64,000 nucleotides of DNA from Nocardia vinacea. Lineage in GTDB: Bacteria; Actinomycetota; Actinomycetes; Mycobacteriales; Mycobacteriaceae. The DNA is taken from positions 9,486,001 to 9,550,000 of the forward strand of contig NZ_CP109149.1 of the NCBI RefSeq assembly GCF_035920345.1, in the 5' to 3' direction. A program made the translations under genes and the position numbers. This document shows, one piece after another, positions 51,988-61,065 of this stretch. The notes beneath the pieces were generated by a model that was not told the origin of the DNA, did no database searches, and saw nothing but the letters and a program-made list of their open reading frames with translations. Position 1 is the stretch's first letter. Every line of letters begins with the position of its first letter.

Positions 51988-52685
51988 GCGTCCGGACCCG
52001 GGACCTGGTCCGATCCTTCGGGGATCGGACCATCCTGGAGGAGATCACGTTGACCATCCCGCCGGGTCAATTCGTCGCCCTGCTCGGCCGCAGCGGTTCC
52101 GGTAAGAGCACGCTGCTGCGGGCCTTGGCCGGGCTCGATCACGATGTCCAGGGTTCCGGGTCACTGCGCGTACCCGCGAAAACCGCTGTGGTATTTCAGG
52201 ATTCGCGATTGCTGCCCTGGCAGCGGGTGTTGACCAATGTGCTGTACGGGCAGCCGCGCAACCACCGCGAGGCCGGCAAGTCCCTGCTGTCGGAGGTCGG
52301 GCTGGCTGGACGGGAACGCGCCTGGCCGTCGGAGTTGTCCGGCGGTGAACAGCAGCGGGTGGCGCTGGCCCGAGCGCTGGTCGGCGCACCCGATCTACTG
52401 CTGGCCGACGAGCCGTTCGGCGCATTGGATGCGCTGACCCGCATCAAGATGCACGAATTACTGCGCGACCTGATCCAGCGGCACACTCCGACCGTCCTGC
52501 TCGTCACCCATGACGTGGACGAGGCGATCACGCTCGCACAGCGGGTCCTGGTGCTCGACGCCGGGCGTCTCACCGTCGACCTACCCATCGAACTGCCGGC
52601 CGAGCGTGATCCGGGCCAACCGGATTTCCAGCGCATCCGCCGCACCCTACTGACCGCGCTCGGCGTCGTTCCGGCCGGAGTCTGA
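51963..52685 (+). CDS. Second ABC importer ATPase (SsuB-like)
   Basis: The 240-aa ATPase shows Walker A GRSGSGKST, Q-loop VVFQDSRLLPWQR, signature LSGGEQQRVALARALV, Walker B LLLADEPFGALD (Ala-Asp-Glu) and the His switch VTHDVDEAI. The RLLPW motif groups it with sulfonate importers. It completes importer 2 and is followed 10 bp later by a monooxygenase gene. Confidence 0.88.
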   Translation: MASHDRDLGVRTRDLVRSFGDRTILEEITLTIPPGQFVALLGRSGSGKSTLLRALAGLDHDVQGSGSLRVPAKTAVVFQDSRLLPWQRVLTNVLYGQPRNHREAGKSLLSEVGLAGRERAWPSELSGGEQQRVALARALVGAPDLLLADEPFGALDALTRIKMHELLRDLIQRHTPTVLLVTHDVDEAITLAQRVLVLDAGRLTVDLPIELPAERDPGQPDFQRIRRTLLTALGVVPAGV

Positions 52686-52695
52686 AAGGAATACC

Positions 52696-54039
52696 ATGTC
52701 GAAACAGTTGCACCTCAACGCATTTCTCATGTCGACCGGCCACCACGAGGCCTCGTGGCGGCTGCCGGAATCCGATCCGCACTCGAACACCAAAATCGAG
52801 TACTACGTGAACCTCGCCCGCATCGCCGAACGCGGGAAGCTGGATTCCATCTTCTTCGCCGACAGCCCGGTGCTCTTCGGCGATACCGGTCGCCGCCCCA
52901 GCGGCAAGCTGGAGCCGACCGTCCTGCTCACCGCGATCGCCGTGCAGACCTCGCGGATCGGGCTCATCGCCACGGCGTCCACCAGCTACAACTCGCCGTT
53001 CAATCTGGCGCGCCGGTTCGCGTCGGTGGACTGGGTGTCGAACGGGCGCGTCGGCTGGAATATCGTCACGACCGCGGGTGCGGACGCGGCACGGAACTTC
53101 GGGCTCGACGATGTCCCGGACCACAAGTTGCGCTACGAGAAGGCCGCCGAATTCGTCGATGTGGCAACGAAATTGTGGGACAGCTGGCAGGACGACGCCG
53201 TGCTCGCCGATAAGGAATCCGGGCTGCACACCGATCCGGACAAGGTCCGCAAGATCGAACACGAGGGCCAATTCTTCAAGGTCGCGGGTCCGTTGAACGT
53301 GCCGCGCTCGCCGCAGGCGTACCCGGTGCTGGTGCAGGCCGGATCCTCCGAGGACGGTAAGGAATTCGCCGCCCGCTACGCCGAAGCGGTGTTCACCGCC
53401 CAGCAGACGATCGAGGACGGCCTCGAGTTCTACACCGACCTGAAGCGCCGCGCCATCGCAGTCGGGCGCGATCCGGAGACCATCAAGATCCTGCCGGGCA
53501 TTGTGCCCGTCATCGGCGACACCGAGGAGCACGCCCGCGAACTGGATGCCGAACTGGAGCGGCTGATCTCGCCCGAATACGCCAAGCGTCAGCTGGCCCG
53601 CACCTGGGGAATTCCGGTGGAGGACCTCGACCTGGACAGCGAACTGCCCGACAATCTGCCCACCGAGGACGAGATCCAGGGCGCCAAGAGCCGATTCACC
53701 CTCATCGTGAATCTGGCTCGGCGCGAACGGCTTACGCTACGCCAGCTGATCGGACGGCTCGGCGGCGGACGCGGCCACCACACCTTCGCGGGCACCGCAG
53801 AACAGGTCGCCGACACCATCGAGGAATGGTTCATCCGCGGTGCCGCGGACGGATTCAACATCATGCCCGCCGTACTGCCCTCGGGCCTGGAACGATTCGT
53901 CGACGAGGTGGTGCCGATCCTGCAGCGGCGCGGGCTGTTCCGCACCGAGTACACCGAAACCACGCTGCGCGGGCACTACGGCCTGGACCGGCCCGCCAAC
54001 CAGTTCGCCGAAGCGGACGCCCTCGTGGTCGCCGGATGA
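52696..54039 (+). CDS. LLM-class flavin monooxygenase (NtaA/SnaA/DszA family)
   Basis: The 447-aa protein is a complete family member: KQLHLNAFLMSTGHHEASWRLPE at the start, YYVNLARIAERGKLDSIFFAD, TSRIGLIATASTSYNSPFNLARRFASVDWVSNGRVGWNIVTT, LNVPRSPQAYPVLVQAGSSEDGKEFAARYAEAVF and VPILQRRGLFRTEYTETTLRGHYGL at the end. Such enzymes use FMNH2 from a separate reductase (none is seen here) to oxidise sulfur- or nitrogen-containing substrates. Cotranscription with importer 2 suggests that it degrades that ligand. Its stop overlaps the ABC exporter start as ATGA. Confidence 0.88.
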   Translation: MSKQLHLNAFLMSTGHHEASWRLPESDPHSNTKIEYYVNLARIAERGKLDSIFFADSPVLFGDTGRRPSGKLEPTVLLTAIAVQTSRIGLIATASTSYNSPFNLARRFASVDWVSNGRVGWNIVTTAGADAARNFGLDDVPDHKLRYEKAAEFVDVATKLWDSWQDDAVLADKESGLHTDPDKVRKIEHEGQFFKVAGPLNVPRSPQAYPVLVQAGSSEDGKEFAARYAEAVFTAQQTIEDGLEFYTDLKRRAIAVGRDPETIKILPGIVPVIGDTEEHARELDAELERLISPEYAKRQLARTWGIPVEDLDLDSELPDNLPTEDEIQGAKSRFTLIVNLARRERLTLRQLIGRLGGGRGHHTFAGTAEQVADTIEEWFIRGAADGFNIMPAVLPSGLERFVDEVVPILQRRGLFRTEYTETTLRGHYGLDRPANQFAEADALVVAG

Positions 54040-57000
54040 GTTCGGGCTCGGGCTGTTCCGGCGACGCGGCTGCCGACGGGTGGATTCGTTATCTGCTGCG
54101 GCGCTGCGCGGAACATCGGCGGACGGTAATCGTCGCGTGTGTGGGTTCGGTGGTGGCCGCGGTACTCACGGCCATCCTGCCGCTGCTTGTACGGCATGTG
54201 GTCGATACTTTGACCACCACGGCCGCATCGGTGCTGCCATGGGTGCTCGTGCTGTTGGCGATCGGGTCCGTCCGGTTCGTCGCGGGGTATCTGCGGCGGA
54301 CCGGATCCTCGCGGCTATCGCTGGATGTGCAGCACGATCTGCGCCGCGACCTGTTCGCGGCGCTGCTGCGCCTGAACGGACGGCAGCGCGCGGGGCTCTA
54401 CACCGGGCAGGTGGTCAGCCGCGCCATAACCGATGTGACGCTGATCCAGATGTTCCTGCAACTGGTTCCGCTGGTCGCGGGCAACGTTGTGCTGATCGCC
54501 GCGTCACTGTTGCTGATGGCGTCGATGTCGCCGGCGCTCAGCGTAATCGCGCTGCTGGTGGTGCCCGCGCTGTGGTTGATCACCTCGCGCAGTCAGCGTG
54601 AGCTGTTCCCGGCCAACTGGGATGCGCAGGCCCGGGCCGCCGAGGTCGCCATGCGGGTGGAGGCCGCGGTGGCCGGGGTGCGGGTGGTGAAGGGTTTCGG
54701 GCAGGAGTCGCACGAGCTCGAGCAGTTGGCCGCGTCCGCTCGTGATCTGTATCGGTCGCGGTTGCGAGTCACGCGAATAACCAGTCGGTTCACGCCGGTC
54801 ATGCAGGCGGTGCCCGCCGCCGGGCAGGCGTTGGTCCTTGTCGTCGGTGGGCTGCTGGCATTGCGGCAGTCCATCACGCTGGGCACCTTTCTCGCGTTCA
54901 TGACCTACCTGGGGTCGTTCGTCACCCCGGTCCGCATGTTCTCCATGCTCCTGACGGTGAGCCAGCAAGGGAAGGCATCGTTGGAGCGAGTACGCGAGGT
55001 GATCGAGACGCCACCGCCGAGCGAGTCGACCGCCGGGCAGGTCGCCGACTCCTCGGACGGTGCGCCGCGAATCGAATTCCGCGGTGTGCGTTTCGCATTC
55101 GAAGGTCAGCCGCCAGTGCTGCACGATCTCGATCTCACGGTCGAGCCGGGGGAGACCATCGCCGTTGCGGGTGCGGCGGGTTCCGGCAAGTCGATTCTGG
55201 TGCAGCTGCTACCGCGGTTGTTCGATCCCGATGCGGGGCGGATCCTGTTGGACGGCACCGATATCCGCGAGCTACCGGATCTCAGGGGTCGAGTGGCAAT
55301 GGTCTTCGAGGACACCTCGCTGATGGCGGATACCGTGCGAGCCAACGTCTCCTACGGCCGCCCGGACGCCACCGACGAACAGGTGTGGCACGCACTGCAT
55401 CTGGCCGCCGCCGAGGATTTCGTCGCCGCGCTGCCCGAGGGGCTGGACACCGGCATCGGGGAACGCGGACAACGACTTTCCGGCGGGCAGCGGCAACGAC
55501 TGGCGTTGGCGCGCGCCCTGATTACCGACGCCCCGGTGCTGGTACTCGACGATGCCACCTCCGCCATCGACGCGCAGGTGGAGGAGGAGATCTTCGCCCG
55601 CATCGCCGCGGAGGTGCATCGGCGCACCACAATCGTGGTGGCACACCGCATTTCGACCCTGGCGCTGGCCGACCGGGTAGCGGTGCTCGACGACGGGCGG
55701 GTGGCCGAACTCGGCACCCTGCACGAGCTGCAGACCTCCGGTGAGCTGTTCCATACCCTGTTCACCCCGCCCGATCCGGCGAGTATCGCCGCCGATCTGA
55801 CCGCGGTCACCGACCCCGTGCCCACCGCGGGACTGTGGGTGCACACCGACACCGACGGTGACGAGTCGCGCACGCTGGAGCAGATGGCGAAGGCATTCTC
55901 CCAGCGGGCCGCGGGCGGGCCCGGAGGGATGGGCGGCCACCTGGGGGGCGGCATGATGTCGAGTGCCCCACCGAGCGGTGATGTGCGTGCACTGATCGAC
56001 CGGTTGCCCGGCGTGAGTGGTGAACCCGATGTGCCCGAAGAGTTTTCGCACACCCCCGAGCCGAACTTCGATCTGCCTCGGCTGCTGCGGCCGTTCGTGA
56101 TTCCGCTGCTGGCTGGGCTGGGACTGGTGGCCTTGGACGCGTTGGCGCAGACGCTCATTCCGTTCCTGGTGCGCTACGGCATCGACCGCGGGGTGCTGGT
56201 AGGTGCCCGCGATGTCCTGCTACTCGCCGCAGCCTCGGCGCTGGTGCTGGTGGTCGTGGACTGGGCGATCACCGTCGCGCAGGTCCGGGTGACCGGGCGC
56301 GCCGGGGAACGGTTGCTGTACGGCCTGCGCGTGAAGGTCTTCGCGCAACTGCAACGGCTGGGTCTGCAGTTCTATGAGCGAGAACTGGCCGGCCGCATCA
56401 TGACCCGGATGATCACCGACGTGGACGGCCTGTCCACCTTCCTCCAGACCGGCCTGACGGTCGCGCTGACGAGCACACTCACCATCGGCGGTGTAGTGGT
56501 CGCGTTGGTCGTGATCGACGCCGAGCTGGCGCTGGTGGTGCTCGCGCTGCTGCCGGTGCTGGTGGCCGCCACGGTTGCGTTCCGCCGAGCCTCCGTGCCC
56601 GCGTACAACCTTGCGCGCGAACAGGTCAGCGCGGCGAACGCCTATCTGCAAGAGAATGTCGACACCATCGCGGTGACGCAGGCCTACCGCAGGGAGGCGA
56701 TCAACCAGCGCGAATTCGAGCGTCGCTCCTGGGGGTACCGCAATGCGCGGCTGCACAGCCAGACGCTGATGGCGCTGTTCTTCCCGTTCATCGAGATCAT
56801 GTCGGTGATCGCCACGGCTGCCGTGCTCGCCGTCGGTGTGCATCAGGTCCGCGAGAATGCGCTCACCGCAGGCACTTTGATCGCGTTTCTGCTCTATATT
56901 GATCTGCTGTTCGCGCCGATCCAGCAGCTGTCGCAGGTTTTCGACAGCTATCAGCAGGCGATCGTCGGTGTGGAGCGCATCGGTGTCCTGATGCGCGAAC

Positions 57001-57800
57001 CCGTTACCACGCCGGACGCGCCCGATGCCCGCACCGTCGACCGGCTCGCGGGCGAAATCGAGTTCCGCGGTGTCGGTTTCGCCTACGACAGTGCCGGCGC
57101 GCGGGTGCTGTCGGATATCGATGTGACGATCGCTCCCGGCGAGAAGGTGGCCGTGGTCGGCGAAACCGGTGCGGGCAAGTCCACTCTGGTGAAGCTGCTC
57201 GCGCGTCTGTACGACACGACCGACGGCGCGGTACTCGTCGACGGCGTCGATATCCGCCGCTACCGGTTGCGCGACTACCGCAAACGCCTGGGTGTGGTGC
57301 CGCAGGAACCATTCCTGTTCGGCGACACCGTGCACGCCGCCATCGCCTACGGCAAACCCGATGCGACCCCTGCCGAAATCGAATGGGCGGCACGTGCGGT
57401 CGGTGCGCACGAGATGATCGCCGCCCTCGAATACGGCTACCGTCAGCCGATCGGCGCGCACGGTGCGGGGCTGTCCGCGGGTCAACGCCAACTGCTTGCC
57501 CTGGCCCGCGCCCAACTGGTGGAACCCGACATCCTCATCCTCGACGAGGCCACCGCGTCCCTCGACCTGGCCACCGACGCCCGGGTCCGCGCGGCCGTCG
57601 ATGTGCTCACCGCGGGCCGCACCACCATCGTCGTGGCCCACCGTCTGGCGACCGCTGCCGCCGCCGACCTCATCCTGGTCGTCGGCGACGGCCACTTGCT
57701 CCAAATCGGCCGCCACACCGATCTTCTCGAAGTCGACGGCCCCTACCGCAAGCTTTGGTCGGCCTACGTCGGTGACGAATCGTCGGTGGGCAGCAGATGA
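54036..57800 (+). CDS. Fused two-module ABC exporter (TMD-NBD-TMD-NBD)
   Basis: The 1254-aa protein joins two half-exporters. Module 1: six spans (~20-310), NBD with Walker A GAAGSGKS, E in the Q-loop position (VFEDTSL), signature LSGGQ and Walker B VLVLDDATSAID, where Asp replaces the catalytic Glu. A Gly/Met-rich linker (~620-650, GGPGGMGGHLGGGMM) leads to module 2: six spans, NBD with Walker A GETGAGKST, VPQEPFLFGDTV, signature LSAGQ and canonical VLDEA-type Walker B (ILILDEATASLD). This is an asymmetric exporter with one degenerate ATP site, similar in layout to mycobacterial Rv0194. It is coupled by ATGA to the monooxygenase, so it may export a reaction product or toxic intermediate. Confidence 0.88.
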   Translation: MSSGSGCSGDAAADGWIRYLLRRCAEHRRTVIVACVGSVVAAVLTAILPLLVRHVVDTLTTTAASVLPWVLVLLAIGSVRFVAGYLRRTGSSRLSLDVQHDLRRDLFAALLRLNGRQRAGLYTGQVVSRAITDVTLIQMFLQLVPLVAGNVVLIAASLLLMASMSPALSVIALLVVPALWLITSRSQRELFPANWDAQARAAEVAMRVEAAVAGVRVVKGFGQESHELEQLAASARDLYRSRLRVTRITSRFTPVMQAVPAAGQALVLVVGGLLALRQSITLGTFLAFMTYLGSFVTPVRMFSMLLTVSQQGKASLERVREVIETPPPSESTAGQVADSSDGAPRIEFRGVRFAFEGQPPVLHDLDLTVEPGETIAVAGAAGSGKSILVQLLPRLFDPDAGRILLDGTDIRELPDLRGRVAMVFEDTSLMADTVRANVSYGRPDATDEQVWHALHLAAAEDFVAALPEGLDTGIGERGQRLSGGQRQRLALARALITDAPVLVLDDATSAIDAQVEEEIFARIAAEVHRRTTIVVAHRISTLALADRVAVLDDGRVAELGTLHELQTSGELFHTLFTPPDPASIAADLTAVTDPVPTAGLWVHTDTDGDESRTLEQMAKAFSQRAAGGPGGMGGHLGGGMMSSAPPSGDVRALIDRLPGVSGEPDVPEEFSHTPEPNFDLPRLLRPFVIPLLAGLGLVALDALAQTLIPFLVRYGIDRGVLVGARDVLLLAAASALVLVVVDWAITVAQVRVTGRAGERLLYGLRVKVFAQLQRLGLQFYERELAGRIMTRMITDVDGLSTFLQTGLTVALTSTLTIGGVVVALVVIDAELALVVLALLPVLVAATVAFRRASVPAYNLAREQVSAANAYLQENVDTIAVTQAYRREAINQREFERRSWGYRNARLHSQTLMALFFPFIEIMSVIATAAVLAVGVHQVRENALTAGTLIAFLLYIDLLFAPIQQLSQVFDSYQQAIVGVERIGVLMREPVTTPDAPDARTVDRLAGEIEFRGVGFAYDSAGARVLSDIDVTIAPGEKVAVVGETGAGKSTLVKLLARLYDTTDGAVLVDGVDIRRYRLRDYRKRLGVVPQEPFLFGDTVHAAIAYGKPDATPAEIEWAARAVGAHEMIAALEYGYRQPIGAHGAGLSAGQRQLLALARAQLVEPDILILDEATASLDLATDARVRAAVDVLTAGRTTIVVAHRLATAAAADLILVVGDGHLLQIGRHTDLLEVDGPYRKLWSAYVGDESSVGSR

Positions 57801-57943
57801 CGTGCTCGGTTGCCAGGAGCTGTTCGGCGAGCCGCCTCCATCGAATGCACCAACGTCGGCGCGTCCGACTGTCCGGGCGGTGATAATCGCCGACGCCGGT
57901 CGCTTCACCCACGAGAGACCGGCGCTGATATGTGAAATATACG

Positions 57944-57958
57944 ATATGAAACTCATAT
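57944..57958. promoter_or_regulatory. MarR operator 1 (upstream of nitroreductase gene)
   Basis: ATATGA-AAC-TCATAT is a perfect 6-bp inverted repeat 24 bp before the nitroreductase start. It matches operator 2 (58478-58492): together they give GATAYGAAASTCRTATAA over 18 bp with only three differences, two of which compensate each other across the dyad. Confidence 0.7.
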
Positions 57959-57981
57959 AATCTTCAACTAGGATTGTGTGC

Positions 57982-58425
57982 ATGAGTGCAGATAGTTACC
58001 GTCGGACAACCAACACCATCAACAAGGTCATCGTCGGGTTGCAGCGGATAGGCATCGCCTTCGGCCCGATGCAACTGCTCACGGTCGCGGGGCGACGCAG
58101 CGGACAGTTGCGCACCTTCCCGATCGCGGTGAACAAGCTCGACAGCGGACGCTTCATCTTCCAGGCATTCCCGAAGGCGGCGTGGGTCGCGAATGCCCGT
58201 GCGGCAGATATCGTTACGCTGACACGCGGCCGAAAGTCGTCGACGGCACGCCTGGTCGAGGTGCCGGTAGACGAGCGCCCGCCGCTGCTGCACGAATTGG
58301 TGGCGACGAGTCCGAAGAGCGTCGGCCAGCGTTTCGTCACCACCGGACTGGCCGATGCCGCCACCCCGGACGGCGTGGCCGCATCGGCGCATCGAATCGC
58401 GGTCTTCCGCGTCGTTCCGGTCTGA
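57982..58425 (+). CDS. Deazaflavin-dependent nitroreductase/DUF385-family protein
   Basis: The 147-aa protein has the split-barrel flavin fold of the F420-dependent Ddn/DUF385 group: VGLQRIGIAFGPMQLLTVAGRRSGQLRTFPIAV, FIFQAFPKAAWVANARAA and ITLTRGRKSSTARLVEV. Members use F420H2 (or bind other flavins) to reduce quinones or nitro compounds in actinobacteria. It shares a promoter operator with the MarR gene downstream, so it is a likely target. ATG 57982 follows AGGA; GTG 57976 is possible. Confidence 0.8.
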   Translation: MSADSYRRTTNTINKVIVGLQRIGIAFGPMQLLTVAGRRSGQLRTFPIAVNKLDSGRFIFQAFPKAAWVANARAADIVTLTRGRKSSTARLVEVPVDERPPLLHELVATSPKSVGQRFVTTGLADAATPDGVAASAHRIAVFRVVPV

Positions 58426-58477
58426 CGGAGCGAATCGCACACGTCGGCGAGCCGAATCTGCCCCTCGCCTACGTATG

Positions 58478-58492
58478 ATACGAAAGTCGTAT
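58478..58492. promoter_or_regulatory. MarR operator 2 (autoregulation)
   Basis: ATACGA-AAG-TCGTAT is a perfect 6-bp inverted repeat 25 bp before the MarR ATG. The flanking G and AA are also shared with operator 1. The identical distance to the two starts (about 24-25 bp) supports co-regulation. Confidence 0.7.
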
Positions 58493-58516
58493 AAACGTAG
58501 GCGAGGGTGGTGGATA

Positions 58517-59008
58517 ATGAGTTCAGCAGCAGGTCGTACTTCGGCGCGCAGCCGTCGGCGATTGACGGCCGACGTGCGGGAAGCATTGCGTGACTTGAAT
58601 ATTCAGCTTTCGCTGCTCAATAGAAGGTTCGGTGGTCGGGTCGAACTCAAGGACGTCGACTGGACATGCCTCGACCTGATCAACCGCCACGGCCCCATAT
58701 CCCCGACGGCATTGGCGCGCCGCGCCGGACTGCACCCCGCGACCATGACGGGAATTCTGGATCGCCTGCAGAAGGGCGGCTGGATCGTCCGTGAACGTGA
58801 CTCGGATTCCACGGATCGTCGCGCGGTCACCTTGCATTCGGTGCGCGAACGGAATTCCGAACTGTTCGAGCTGTTCTCCGGCATGAACAACCGCATGGAT
58901 GAACTCTGTTCCCGCTACTCCGAAGCCGAACTCGAGGTGATCGCCGACTTCCTCCAGCGGACCGGCGTGGCGGGCCAAGAGGCCGCCCAGGAGTTGACGG
59001 AAGGCTGA
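58517..59008 (+). CDS. MarR-family regulator
   Basis: The 163-aa protein has the MarR winged helix: LSLLNRRFGGRVELKDVDWTCLDLINRHGPISPTALARRAGLHPATMTGILDRLQKGGWIVRERDSDSTDRRAVTL, with the D-x-R-A wing. The C-terminal helices form the dimer region. I infer that it represses itself and the nitroreductase gene through the paired operators. The ATG at 58517 follows GAGGGTGG. Confidence 0.85.
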   Translation: MSSAAGRTSARSRRRLTADVREALRDLNIQLSLLNRRFGGRVELKDVDWTCLDLINRHGPISPTALARRAGLHPATMTGILDRLQKGGWIVRERDSDSTDRRAVTLHSVRERNSELFELFSGMNNRMDELCSRYSEAELEVIADFLQRTGVAGQEAAQELTEG

Positions 59009-59199
59009 GCGCGGAGGTCACACTTTCTGGTAGTCGTCTAGCGCCATCCTGGCGATCATCGACGGCCGCACCCTTCGCCGAGCCCAGCGACGGCACCTGA
59101 TCTCGTCGTCACCCCAGTCCGGGGCGGAAGTTGAACTTGACGTCAGAATCGAATACGGTTGCGACCAATACTGCCGCGGTAGACGAGGTGACCTCGAGT

Positions 59200-60132
59200 A
59201 TGGACACACGCAATCTGCTGGACGAGTGGCTGGGGCTCGGTAGCCGCCAGGTCGCGACCAATGGGATCGAGTTGCGGGTCGTCGAGCATGGCGACGGTCC
59301 CGCTGTGGTGTTCTGCCATGGCTTTCCCGAGCTCGGGTTTTCTTGGCGCCACCAAGTCTTCGCGCTCGCCGAGGCCGGTTTCCGGACGTTGACTCCGGAT
59401 ATGCGCGGATACGGTGGCAGTTCTCGGCCCGATCGGGTCGAGGACTACGACATGGTGAACTTGTGCGCCGATCTCGTCGGTGTTCTCGACGAGGCCGGTG
59501 TCGAGGATGCGATCTTCGTCGGTCATGACTGGGGTGCGTCGGTGGTGTGGCAGTTGGCCCTTCGGCATCCGGAACGAGTGCGGGCCGTCGCGGGGCTGAG
59601 CGTTCCCGCAACACCGCGGTCGGCCGCGCCACCGTTGCCGATACTGCGGTCCAGGCTCGGCGACGACTTCTACATGTGCTGGTTCCAGGAGCCGGGCCGC
59701 GCGGATGCGGAGCTCGCGTCGGACGTGCGTCGCACGCTGCTGCAGGACGATGTCGTCAGTGCCCGGGATCTGTTGAGCGGCAACGGTTCCGAGATGGCAG
59801 CTCCGGCCTGGCTGAGCGAGGACGAACTCGGTCACTACATTGCGACTTTCACGACCACCGGGTTCACCGGCGGACTCGACTATTACCGCAATCTCGACCG
59901 CAACTGGGAACTGAGCGCGCACCTGGCCGATGCGAAGATCCACCAGCCCGCGCTGTTCATCGCCGGATCGGAGGATGCCGTCATCCGGTTCACCCCGACC
60001 ACAAAGATGGCTGCCATACTGTCCGACCTGCGGGCGACCATTGTCCTGGACGGGGCGGGACACTGGATTCAACAGGAACGCGCCGCCGAAGTCAGCGCCG
60101 CCCTGATCGATTTCGCCCGCACTATCGGCTGA
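59200..60132 (+). CDS. Epoxide hydrolase-like alpha/beta hydrolase
   Basis: The 310-aa protein fits the epoxide hydrolase/haloalkane dehalogenase-like subgroup: VVFCHGFPELGFSWRHQVFALAEAG (HGFPE oxyanion motif), PDMRGYGGSSRP, the nucleophile elbow IFVGHDWGASVVWQLA with Asp in GHDWG, FIAGSEDAVI and GAGHWIQQERA (His). Two lid tyrosines are plausible at HYIATF and LDYYRNLD. A TTG at 59131 would add 23 residues of no homology; I prefer ATG 59200. Confidence 0.83.
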   Translation: MDTRNLLDEWLGLGSRQVATNGIELRVVEHGDGPAVVFCHGFPELGFSWRHQVFALAEAGFRTLTPDMRGYGGSSRPDRVEDYDMVNLCADLVGVLDEAGVEDAIFVGHDWGASVVWQLALRHPERVRAVAGLSVPATPRSAAPPLPILRSRLGDDFYMCWFQEPGRADAELASDVRRTLLQDDVVSARDLLSGNGSEMAAPAWLSEDELGHYIATFTTTGFTGGLDYYRNLDRNWELSAHLADAKIHQPALFIAGSEDAVIRFTPTTKMAAILSDLRATIVLDGAGHWIQQERAAEVSAALIDFARTIG

Positions 60133-60137
60133 AAGTC

Positions 60138-61037
60138 CTATAGGCCGGCTTTGATCATCTGTCGATAGCGAGCCGACAGCGTGGGCGGGAATCCGAGGTC
60201 GCCTTCGATTACCCGGATCGCCAACGGCGCGGCGAGCGTACACAGGCGCGCGCACCCGGCTTCGCCGATCGCTTCGTACGGATAGACCGAGAGTTCGTCG
60301 GTCCGGCTCTCGATCGCGCCGCGTCGCGCCGAACCGTGTTCGCTCAGCGCGACGGCATCGTCCGCCATCCAACCCCGCTCGCGAAGCCGCCGCACACCGG
60401 CGGCCCAGTCCGCTTCGCTCCAGGATCGGCTGGCGCGCAGCACTTCCGGCGATATCTCGCCGGTCGCACTGTGCGTGATCAACGCCTCGATTCCGTCCAG
60501 CCCCTCCGTCAGCAATAGCGTGACATGCCCATCGCCGCGATACTCCCGCAACAGTGTCTGCGCATGCCACAGCACCAGGTGCGGTTCGTCGGGCCACGGC
60601 AGCGCCGCATGTGCGGCGAACAACGGCCGGCCCTGCGGGCGTTCGCAAGCGCGTTCGGCAGCGCGCCGGGCAAGCTCGGCGACTGCACGGACCTCGGGGC
60701 CACTGATGTCGTCGCCCCATGCCTGCCGCAGCGACCGATCGACGGCGCGCAACCGAGCACGGAAAATATCTGCGGGCGAGGCGATTTCCCATGCGGCCGG
60801 GAGGACCGCCCGCACCGCGGCCGGATTGAAATTGAAGAACGTGGCGATGGTGACCTCGGCGGGCACCGGCCCGAATGCCGCGGACCGGGATGCGAAGTAC
60901 ATCATCCGCGGATCCGTAATGCCCAACTCGCGGTAGGCATCCGGGCCGTGTGGGGTGAAATAGATCATCCCGTGAACCGGCTCGAGCGCGCGGAACGCGA
61001 GATGGGCACTGTGCGGGGAGACCGTGGTCAACGGCAT
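60138..61037 (-). CDS. SCO6745-family protein
   Basis: The 299-aa protein matches the actinobacterial SCO6745 (SalK-like) family: LEPVHGMIYFTPHGPDAYRELGI, YFASRSAAFGPVPAEVTIATFFNFNP, AHAALPWPDEPHLVLWHAQTLLREYRGDGHV and ARRGAIESRTDELSVYPY. Related domains occur near natural-product and xenobiotic genes; the reaction is unknown. It is downstream of the phosphotriesterase-like gene (28-bp gap) and likely in the same transcript. Confidence 0.8.
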   Translation of the reverse strand: MPLTTVSPHSAHLAFRALEPVHGMIYFTPHGPDAYRELGITDPRMMYFASRSAAFGPVPAEVTIATFFNFNPAAVRAVLPAAWEIASPADIFRARLRAVDRSLRQAWGDDISGPEVRAVAELARRAAERACERPQGRPLFAAHAALPWPDEPHLVLWHAQTLLREYRGDGHVTLLLTEGLDGIEALITHSATGEISPEVLRASRSWSEADWAAGVRRLRERGWMADDAVALSEHGSARRGAIESRTDELSVYPYEAIGEAGCARLCTLAAPLAIRVIEGDLGFPPTLSARYRQMIKAGL

Positions 61038-61065
61038 TGCTCCTTGTGGTTGTGCATCGTTCGGA

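Noticed and set aside
56220..57983. 587-codon minus-strand frame opposite the second half of the ABC exporter
   Set aside because: It is antisense to strong Walker and signature motifs, and the product is His/Arg/Gly-rich with no recognisable domain.
59018..59130. Short minus-strand reading (RVRPSMIARMALDDYQKV) after the MarR gene
   Set aside because: It looks partly coding, but there is no start, no recognisable family and no continuation; I could not support a gene or pseudogene.
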